Source: JAWPMT01 sp964653795
Lineage (GTDB): Bacteria; Bacteroidota; Bacteroidia; Cytophagales; Cyclobacteriaceae
Reading direction: 5' to 3'
NCBI GenBank assembly: GCA_964653795.1
Contig: CAZZHO010000144.1
Coordinates: forward strand, 1-11,883
DNA length: 11,883 nt
This document shows, in pieces, positions 6,283 to 11,883 of the stretch. The stretch's first letter is position 1. Each line of letters begins with the position of its first letter. The notes under the pieces are model-generated. The model made no database searches. It was not told the origin of the DNA and saw nothing but the letters and a program-made list of their open reading frames with translations. Both the position numbers and the translations under genes were made by a program.

Positions 6283-8359
6283 AGACGATAACAAGTAATA
6301 AAAATACCATTAAGGATAATAAAGAATTTTTCAACTCGAAAAGGTTCAAAGGCATAAAACGGCTCTATTCTGAACGACAGGTAGCAGAGCAGCAAGGAAC
6401 CATCTACAATGACTATTCTATTGCCAAGAATGCGGCTAGAGATTTCTTCCAGCTGCTCAGGGAGAAGTTTGATAAAAGAGATCAGATCACTACTTATGGA
6501 CCTTATTCTCCCAGCCAGGCAGTGATGATGAAAAGAGCGGGAATAGAGGGAATTTATCTTGGAGGTTGGGCTACTTCAGCGAAAGGTTCCATCGATGAAG
6601 ATCCCGGAGCTGACCTGGCAAGTTATCCTTTGAGTCAGGTACCCAATGAAGCGGCTGGCATCGTGCGAGCCTTGGTTACTGCGGATAAGAATCAACACTA
6701 CATGCGCTCGAATATGTCCGATGGAGAGCGGGCTGGATCGCCGGAGTTTGATTTCAGACCTTTTATCATTGCTGATGCAGATACTGGTCATGGAGGCGAG
6801 GCCCATGTAAGAAACCTCATTAGAAGGTTTGTTGAAGCTGGCGTTACTGGTTACCATATAGAAGATCAAAAGCCTGGCACTAAGAAGTGTGGACACCAGG
6901 GAGGTAAGGTGTTGGTTTCTATTGATGAGCAAATCAAGCGATTGAACGCAGCAAGATTCCAATTGGATATTATGAGAGTACCTGGGCTTATTGTGGCCAG
7001 GACTGATGCTGAGGCAGCTACCTTGCTGGAAAACATGAGCGATGAAAGAGATCAGCCTTTTGTATTAGGTGCTACGAATCTTAATGTGCCTTCCTATAAA
7101 GCTGTGTTTCTGGCCTTACATCAGTGTTTGAGTGATAAGGGGGTAGAAGCGATTTTCGGACATCAATTGTATGATTTGCCTGAAGATGAGATGATTGCTG
7201 CCATTGCTTTCATAACAGAAGAGGGGCTTATCGCCCAAATAGATAAGCAGTTAACGGCACTTCAGTCTGATATAGCGAGTGATTATGAGCCTGCCTATAA
7301 TGAACTGCTTGNNNNNNNNNNNNNNNNNNNNNNNNNNNNNNNNNNNNNNNNNNNNNNNNNNNNNNNNNNNNNNNNNNNNNNNNNNNNNNNNNNNNNNNNN
7401 NNNNNNNNNNNCTATGGATGGAGACCAAGACAGCCGACTTAAAGGATGCTAAAGAGTTTGCAGATGCAATCCATGAGGTATTTCCGGATAAGATGTTAGC
7501 CTACAACCTTTCACCTTCTTTCAACTGGGACTCTACAGGAATGACGGAAGAGGAAATGACCAACTTTTCTAATGAGTTAGGTAAAATGGGATTTGTGTTC
7601 AACTTCATCACCTATGGTGGACATCAGATTGATGGGTTGGCATCTGATGAGTTCTCCCATGCGTTGAAAGCTGAGGGTATGCTCGCCTTGGCCCGAACAC
7701 AGCGTAAATTCAGACTGTTGGATTCCCCTTATAAAAAACCTCAAACTCATGTAGGTGGACCAAGACTAGATGGGGCATTGACTGCTACCTCTGGCAGGAC
7801 TGCTACCACAAGGGCCATGGGTAAAGGTTCTACTGAATTTCAGCATGCATTGCACACAGAGCTACCCGTGTCCATCCTAAATGAATGGTTAGTGGCATGG
7901 AAGAAGCATCATAGTATTGATTTTGCCCTTAAGGCCGAGTTGCGTCCACACAGCCCGGGTTCTAACATCATGGAGCTAGCACTTAACAGTGGTGAGGAGA
8001 AACTGGCCAACGTAGTATTCACTTCCTTCTCAGATAGAAACAAGGCCAAAATTCTGAGTGTCAGAGATCAGAACACTTTTGATACAGGCATCAGGAGAAA
8101 ACGACTCATGACTTTGCTTCACCTGTTTTTGCTGAATCGTTACAAGAGTGATGCGGTGCATTACTTAACACCTACGGAGGATAACGAGAAGCAAACAGCT
8201 TCCATGCAAAAGATGGAGTTGTATAATGAGGTTCAAAGTGAAATCGGACAAATCATTGTAGCGAATGTGAATAAGCCGATCGTGAAGTCCTATATCATGG
8301 AGAACGAAACCATTGGTGGTCTCATTGCTGGAAGTCCTGCTGGTCCTATTCCCGCTTAA
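6279..8359 (+). CDS. aceA: Isocitrate lyase, long ICL2 type (interrupted by assembly gap)
   Basis: Cleaves isocitrate to succinate and glyoxylate, the first step of the glyoxylate shunt. Before the gap (344 residues): GGW (95-97), metal-binding DADTGHGG (166-173), catalytic KKCGH (202-206) and VARTDAEA (239-246). After the gap (315 residues from 7412): LWMETK, the substrate-loop NLSPSFNW and ITYGGHQIDG, then a C-terminal domain of about 200 residues absent from short bacterial lyases. The sequence, including DERDQPFVLGATNL and RDQNTF, closely follows what I recall of Mycobacterium tuberculosis ICL2 (about 766 residues), whose C-terminal domain mediates activation by acetyl-CoA or propionyl-CoA. 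ICL homologues may also cleave methylisocitrate. Reading frames differ across the gap because its length is a placeholder, so this is one intact gene, not a frameshift. About 85-100 residues are probably missing. It is co-transcribed with malate synthase (ATGA overlap) and followed by a terminator. Confidence 0.92.
7312..7411. other. Assembly gap (100 N) inside the isocitrate lyase gene
   Basis: Exactly 100 N of unknown true length. The protein matches the same family on both sides but in different frames, so the real missing length must leave remainder 2 when divided by 3. Comparison with ICL2 suggests roughly 260-300 bp. Confidence 0.95.
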
Positions 8360-8391
8360 AATCGTTTGATTCGCTTTTCTACGATTGGTTC

Positions 8392-8419
8392 AAGCCATCT
8401 CATTTGAGATGGCTTTTTT
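8392..8419 (+). terminator. Rho-independent terminator after the malate synthase-isocitrate lyase operon
   Basis: A perfect 10-bp stem (AAGCCATCTC/GAGATGGCTT) with an ATTT loop and a run of six T, 33 bases after the isocitrate lyase stop. There is no matching A-run on the left, so it should act mainly for plus-strand transcripts and separates the operon from the convergent lipoprotein gene. Confidence 0.9.
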
Positions 8420-8422
8420 CTG

Positions 8423-8932
8423 CTAATGGGGCTCGGTTTCTCCATAGATGGTGGTGTGCATGCCTGCTATTTTCCATTGACCATCCACTTTTTCCATTAA
8501 TCTTGTTTCTCTTTTGCGGCCTCTGTTTGGGTCAACCTGCTCATAGACCACAAAAGCCCCGTCACCATAAAGACGCAATGCTATGTCTTCAACTAATTCG
8601 GGTAGCGGATCTGGTTCAGGATGGTCCTCTATGTAGGTTCTGACAAAATCGTCAATTTTTTTCCAACCTATAGACTCTGAGGAGGTGCCATCTGAGAAGT
8701 TGATATAGGTCTTAGCAATAGACGGATCGTGAACCCACTTTTCTTTCCAAGCTTCATAATCCCTTGTAAAGGCAGCTTTAGTCTCATTGTTCAGGGTAGC
8801 TATAATGGCAGCCTTTTCCTTTTCAAAGTGAGCTTTAGAATCAGTGCTGACTTCATTTTCGACGGATACGGTGCAGCTGGCCAATAGGGTCAGTAGCGAA
8901 CTAGCAGCTAAATTTTGCAAGTGAGTTTTCAT
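8423..8932 (-). CDS. Lipoprotein with NTF2/SnoaL-like domain
   Basis: A 169-residue protein with a lipoprotein signal: hydrophobic residues 8-18 and lipobox Leu17-Ala18-Ser19-Cys20. The mature part fits the small alpha+beta NTF2-like cone. It has an N-terminal helix (about 35-55), the YEAWKEKWVHDP segment (59-70) typical of DUF4440/SnoaL-like proteins, SIGWKKIDDFV (87-97), then C-terminal strands that include AFVVYEQ (126-132) and the closing GQWKIAGMHTTIY (151-163). Members range from small-molecule enzymes to ligand-binding proteins, so no function can be assigned. It would be anchored in a membrane facing the periplasm or exterior. The gene converges on isocitrate lyase and diverges from the dehydrogenase at 9043 across a 110-bp spacer. 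Confidence 0.8.
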   Translation of the reverse strand: MKTHLQNLAASSLLTLLASCTVSVENEVSTDSKAHFEKEKAAIIATLNNETKAAFTRDYEAWKEKWVHDPSIAKTYINFSDGTSSESIGWKKIDDFVRTYIEDHPEPDPLPELVEDIALRLYGDGAFVVYEQVDPNRGRKRETRLMEKVDGQWKIAGMHTTIYGETEPH

Positions 8933-8989
8933 GCTACTAAACTCATTACTTTATGGGTAAAATCACAGCTCCATGTGGCTATCGATCTT

Positions 8990-9046
8990 ATGATGAAGCA
9001 ACTTTCGCTATTTTACGACTCTGATAAAATCGACAAGATCTGGTGA
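8990..9046 (+). other. Possible 18-codon upstream ORF overlapping the dehydrogenase start
   Basis: ATG at 8990 (with a second ATG at 8993) opens an 18-residue frame, MMKQLSLFYDSDKIDKIW, whose TGA overlaps the GTG start of the dehydrogenase as GTGA. The arrangement is typical of translational coupling, but an ORF this short can easily arise by chance. It resembles no leader peptide I recognise. Confidence 0.25.
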
Positions 9047-9807
9047 AAAGAAAAAACATATTGATAACCGGCGCCAGCTCAGGCCTCGGCAAAGGCATGG
9101 CTTTGGAGTTTGCAAGGCAGGGTTGTAACCTGGCTCTCTGTGCCAGGAGAGTTGAAAACCTTGAAGATCTGAAAAAGGAACTTCTAGGAGTCAATGGTGA
9201 TATTCAGGTTTTCATCAGATCACTGGATGTGACCAATGCTGAGCAGGTTTTCGAGGTATTCAAAGCCTTCGAAGTAGATTTCAAAGGAGCTGGAGAGCAA
9301 TTGGACCGAGTAATTGTGAATGCAGGTATGGGCAAAGGCGCTTCCATTGGCAAAGGTTATGCCGCACAAAATATGCAAACGGCAGTTACCAATTTTTGCG
9401 GGGCTTTGAGCCAGATGGAAGCAGCTATGGAAATCTTCAGAGCTCAGAATCATGGACATTTAGTGCTGATTTCATCCATATCGGCATTTAGGGGATATGC
9501 CAGAGCGATGACTGTATATGCTGCTACCAAAGCCGGCTTGAAAAGCTTGGCTGAAGGACTAAGAATTGATGTCTTGAATAAACCTATCAAGGTGTCTTCT
9601 ATTTTTCCCGGCTTCATTCAGTCCGAGATGACGGATTCAATAGAAGGGAAAGAACCGCCTTTTATGATCTCTTTGGATAAGGGCTCCAGATTACTGGTCA
9701 AAGCCATCAATAAAGAATCGAATAATGCCGTTGTGCCTTCGTGGCCCTGGTCTTTCTTTAAAATATTAATGCCTTTCGTCCCGCTGAAGGTGCTAAAGAA
9801 CTTCTGA
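9043..9807 (+). CDS. Classical short-chain dehydrogenase/reductase
   Basis: A 254-residue NAD(P)-dependent oxidoreductase of the classical SDR type. It shows the TGASSGLG nucleotide motif (9-16), the NAG motif (93-95), the catalytic Ser in LISSIS (142-147) and YAATK (159-163) with Tyr159 and Lys163. Arg35-Arg36 after the second strand favours NADPH. PGFIQSEMT (189-197) is the usual segment after the active site. The C-terminus (about 233-254) is rich in Pro, Trp, Phe and Leu, as in some membrane-associated SDRs acting on lipids; this is suggestive only. The start is GTG at 9043, which places the first strand directly at the N-terminus. The substrate is unknown. It lies between the glyoxylate operon and isocitrate dehydrogenase, with no clear terminator before the latter, so some read-through is possible. 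Confidence 0.9.
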   Translation: MKRKNILITGASSGLGKGMALEFARQGCNLALCARRVENLEDLKKELLGVNGDIQVFIRSLDVTNAEQVFEVFKAFEVDFKGAGEQLDRVIVNAGMGKGASIGKGYAAQNMQTAVTNFCGALSQMEAAMEIFRAQNHGHLVLISSISAFRGYARAMTVYAATKAGLKSLAEGLRIDVLNKPIKVSSIFPGFIQSEMTDSIEGKEPPFMISLDKGSRLLVKAINKESNNAVVPSWPWSFFKILMPFVPLKVLKNF

Positions 9808-9843
9808 TCTTCAGTTCTATACCTCAATTCATAATCTTTTTAA

Positions 9844-9863
9844 ATGTTTTTCATAAAAAACAT
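9844..9863. repeat. 8-bp inverted repeat ATGTTTTT-CATA-AAAAACAT
   Basis: Perfect 8-bp arms with a 4-bp centre, 36 bases after the dehydrogenase stop and about 60 bases before the isocitrate dehydrogenase ATG. It is very AT-rich. It could be a weak hairpin at the 3' end of the SDR message or an operator for the dehydrogenase gene; composition alone could also explain it. Confidence 0.3.
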
Positions 9864-9899
9864 AAAATAAGAGTTATGAATCCTTTTCTCTTGTTTTGC

Positions 9900-9925
9900 T
9901 TTTAAGTAATAAGAAATACTTAAAA
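9900..9925. promoter_or_regulatory. 9-bp inverted repeat abutting the isocitrate dehydrogenase start codon
   Basis: TTTTAAGTA (9900-9908) and TACTTAAAA (9917-9925) are perfect reverse complements around an 8-bp spacer, and the repeat ends on the base before ATG 9926. In RNA it would be a weak hairpin over the ribosome-binding region; in DNA it could be an operator. It argues that the gene starts at the ATG and not at the TTG further upstream. Confidence 0.45.
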
Positions 9926-11362
9926 ATGATGCAAAAAGTAACATATGCGAAAGGAGATGGAATAGGTCCTGAAATCATGGATGCTACCATCAAGATATTG
10001 AATGCTGCTGAAGCTCGAATTGACTGGGATGAAATCAAGGTAGGTGAGCAAGTTTACCTATCTGGCAATACCAGTGGAATCGGGAAAGAAGCCTGGGACA
10101 GCATTCGGCAAAATAAAGTGTTCTTGAAAGCTCCTATTACCACTCCGCAAGGAGGAGGCTACAAGAGTCTAAATGTTACAATGCGCAAATCATTGGGGTT
10201 ATATGCCAACGTGCGACCCTGCAATAGTTTTCACCCATTTGTAAAGACGAAGCATCCTGAAATGGATGTAGTGGTGATCCGCGAGAATGAGGAAGACCTT
10301 TACGCTGGGATCGAGCACCAGCAGACTGATGAAGTAGTACAGTGTTTAAAGCTCATCACCCGCCCTGGTTGTGAGAGAACCATACGATATGCCTTCGAAT
10401 ATGCGAAGCTCTACAACAGGAAAAAGGTAAGCTGCTTCACGAAGGATAATATCATGAAGCACACGGATGGACTATTCCACAAAGTATTTAAAGAGATTGC
10501 CACCGAATATCCGGATATTGAAGCTGACAATTGGATCATTGATATAGGAGCGGCGAGACTGGCAGATACTCCGGAGATGTTCGATGTGGTGGTCATGCCT
10601 AACTTGTATGGAGATGTAGTCTCTGATATCACAGCTCAGATTTCTGGTTCTGTAGGGCTAGCGGGTTCCTCGAATATTGGAGAAAGTGTAGCGATGTTTG
10701 AAGCTATCCACGGATCAGCACCTGATATTTCAGGACAAAATATTGCCAATCCGTCAGGATTGTTGAGAGGAGCGGTCATGATGCTGAATCATATTGGTCA
10801 GCAGGATGTAGCAGAAAAAGTGATCAATGCCTGGGCTTGTACTATTGAAGATGGTATTCACACGGCTGATATCTATAAGGAAGATGTAAGTAAGAAGAAG
10901 GTCGGTACCAAAGAGTTTGCAGACGCTGTTGTGGAAAGGTTGGGGCAGAAGCCTAAGAATCTGAAGCCAGCTGTTTTTGCAGCAGATGTGAAGTTGAACT
11001 TACCAGCCTACAAGCGTAGACCTAAGTCGCTGAAGGTGCTAAAAGGAGTGGACGTATTTGTAGATTGGGATGGTGGTAAAGTGGATCAACTGGCCATGAA
11101 GTTGAAAAACCTGGAAAGTGACATTAAGCTAAGTATGATCACCAATAGAGGGGTAAAAGTTTGGCCAGAAGGCTTTGATGAAACATTCTGTACCGATCAT
11201 TGGAGATGCAGATTTGAAGTGGAGAATGGGCATCCTGCCAATAAGGAGAGCATCCCAGACGTATTGTCTAAAGCATTGGACGAGGGGATAGACGTAATCA
11301 AAACGGAAAACCTCTACGAGTTTGATGGCGTGAGAGGTTATTCGCTGGGACAGGGTCAGTAA
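9926..11362 (+). CDS. icd: Isocitrate dehydrogenase, Thermus type with C-terminal extension; NAD-type cofactor residues
   Basis: Oxidatively decarboxylates isocitrate to 2-oxoglutarate in the TCA cycle. GDGIGPEI (10-17), the substrate loop KSLNVTMRK (80-88), ANVRP (94-98), ENEEDLYAGIEH (120-131) and NLYGDVVSD (226-234) are classic isocitrate/isopropylmalate dehydrogenase blocks. At 478 residues it is longer than E. coli Icd (about 416). The last 110 or so residues (from GVDVFVDW, 374) match the C-terminal domain of Thermus thermophilus isocitrate dehydrogenase as I recall it. In the cofactor loop HGSAPDISGQN (262-272), Asp267-Ile268 replace the Lys-Tyr pair that binds the NADP 2'-phosphate, so NAD is the predicted cofactor. 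ATG 9926 (or the adjacent 9929) is chosen over an in-frame TTG at 9896 because it precedes the first conserved strand directly. It has its own terminator. No aceK-type kinase gene is in the window. Confidence 0.93.
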   Translation: MMQKVTYAKGDGIGPEIMDATIKILNAAEARIDWDEIKVGEQVYLSGNTSGIGKEAWDSIRQNKVFLKAPITTPQGGGYKSLNVTMRKSLGLYANVRPCNSFHPFVKTKHPEMDVVVIRENEEDLYAGIEHQQTDEVVQCLKLITRPGCERTIRYAFEYAKLYNRKKVSCFTKDNIMKHTDGLFHKVFKEIATEYPDIEADNWIIDIGAARLADTPEMFDVVVMPNLYGDVVSDITAQISGSVGLAGSSNIGESVAMFEAIHGSAPDISGQNIANPSGLLRGAVMMLNHIGQQDVAEKVINAWACTIEDGIHTADIYKEDVSKKKVGTKEFADAVVERLGQKPKNLKPAVFAADVKLNLPAYKRRPKSLKVLKGVDVFVDWDGGKVDQLAMKLKNLESDIKLSMITNRGVKVWPEGFDETFCTDHWRCRFEVENGHPANKESIPDVLSKALDEGIDVIKTENLYEFDGVRGYSLGQGQ

Positions 11363-11385
11363 GAACTTCATTTAGAAGATAAAAG

Positions 11386-11411
11386 AAGGGAGTCTTGTGG
11401 CTCCCTTTTTT
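11386..11411 (+). terminator. Rho-independent terminator after isocitrate dehydrogenase
   Basis: The stem AAGGGAGTC/GGCTCCCTT (9 bp with one G-T wobble) and TTGT loop are followed by six T, counting the last two stem bases. It lies 23 bases after the stop codon. The sequence before the stem is A-rich, so it may also end transcripts of the convergent gene from the right. Confidence 0.85.
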
Positions 11412-11424
11412 ATTTGGCGTGGTT

Positions 11425-11883
11425 TTAGAAATTAAATCCAAAGTGCATACCAGGCTCTCCCCAAAAGAATTTGGACCACTGGTCGTCTAGCACTTTAAAT
11501 GATGCAGGCATTTCTGTATGAACTGCTCTGTGCGTGACGGCTATGGAAGGTTCTATGAACCATTTTCCCTTAAATAGCTTGAAGTGGTATCCCAAGCGAT
11601 AGGTATTAAAAATCTGAAATCCATTATCGATTTTGTTGCCGTTATCATCAATAAATCGTTGGAAGGCATTCATGACATGAACGGCGTTATACATACCCTT
11701 CCACCAAAAGCGTTGATAGACTAAAGCAAACCCATATTCCCGAATGAAACCAGGGAATTGTTCTTCAGGCGCCTCAAAAGAATCCCCATAAGGAATACCC
11801 AAGGACCATGCGTACTTCCATGTTTTCAATTCTAACGACACTACATCTTTGCCCGATAGCCTGTACCCGAAATTCAATTGGGC
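11425..11883 (-). CDS. Probable outer-membrane beta-barrel protein, C-terminal part only
   Basis: The last 152 residues are present; the start lies beyond the right edge. Alternating aromatic and polar residues run throughout (for example REYGFALVYQRFWW and TYRLGYHFKLFKGKWFIEPSI), with short turns rich in Gly, Asp and Asn. The protein ends in GMHFGFNF with a terminal Phe, the usual signal for insertion of barrels by the BAM complex. I do not recognise the family, and no ligand or enzyme motif is visible. An outer-membrane location is inferred from strand pattern and C-terminus. It converges on isocitrate dehydrogenase, with the possibly bidirectional terminator between them. Confidence 0.6.
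   Translation of the reverse strand, partial: AQLNFGYRLSGKDVVSLELKTWKYAWSLGIPYGDSFEAPEEQFPGFIREYGFALVYQRFWWKGMYNAVHVMNAFQRFIDDNGNKIDNGFQIFNTYRLGYHFKLFKGKWFIEPSIAVTHRAVHTEMPASFKVLDDQWSKFFWGEPGMHFGFNF

Noticed and set aside
8404..8643. 79-codon plus-strand frame after the terminator
   Set aside because: It is antisense to the NTF2-like lipoprotein, which has a clear signal peptide and domain, and it begins inside the terminator stem.
8953..9024. Twenty-three-codon plus-strand frame before the dehydrogenase
   Set aside because: It has no link to the downstream start and no recognisable sequence; chance is sufficient.
9896..9925. TTG start for isocitrate dehydrogenase
   Set aside because: The extra ten residues precede the conserved first strand and are encoded almost entirely by the inverted repeat; ATG 9926 is more natural.
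1..11883. CRISPR arrays, tRNA or rRNA genes, insertion sequences, phage or defence genes
   Set aside because: No regularly spaced repeats, cloverleaf-like sequences, transposase motifs or defence domains were seen on either strand.

Overview
The window looks like chromosomal DNA from a member of the Bacteroidota, probably a Cytophagales-type marine or soil bacterium. The clues are moderate GC content, TAnnTTTG-type -7 promoter elements, few clear Shine-Dalgarno sequences, lipoproteins, a Tat-tagged enzyme, a sulfatase and a C-terminal-Phe outer-membrane barrel. The lineage call is inference. Two runs of exactly 100 N (1060-1159 and 7312-7411) are scaffold gaps, and each interrupts a real gene. 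Protein comparisons below are from memory; no database search was run.

Layout. (a) 1-574, minus: 5' part of a sulfatase lipoprotein. (b) 575-901: 327-bp AT-rich divergent spacer. (c) 902-2870, plus: a Tat-signal PLP aminotransferase (gapped) and an AEC-type permease, 4 bp apart. (d) 2867-4306, minus: a RamB/PrpR-like (ScfR family) regulator whose stop codon overlaps the permease stop. (e) 4399-8359, plus: malate synthase and a long ICL2-type isocitrate lyase (gapped), overlapping by ATGA and ending at a strong terminator. (f) 8423-8932, minus: NTF2-like lipoprotein. (g) 9043-9807, plus: short-chain dehydrogenase. (h) 9926-11362, plus: Thermus-type isocitrate dehydrogenase with terminator. (i) 11425-11883, minus: 3' end of a probable outer-membrane barrel protein.

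The core is an isocitrate branch-point module. Isocitrate lyase and malate synthase form the glyoxylate shunt, and isocitrate dehydrogenase, 1.6 kb downstream, competes for the same substrate. The divergent regulator belongs to the family that controls acetate and propionate genes in Actinobacteria, and the lyase closely resembles mycobacterial ICL2, which is activated by acetyl-CoA. Acyl-CoA control may therefore act on both transcription and enzyme activity. The 92-bp divergent spacer holds a perfect 6-3-6 palindrome (4344-4358), the best operator candidate. The dehydrogenase carries Asp-Ile where NADP enzymes have Lys-Tyr, which points to NAD use. That is unexpected beside a glyoxylate shunt and is the most interesting observation here.

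I saw no CRISPR array, tRNA, rRNA, insertion sequence or phage gene.
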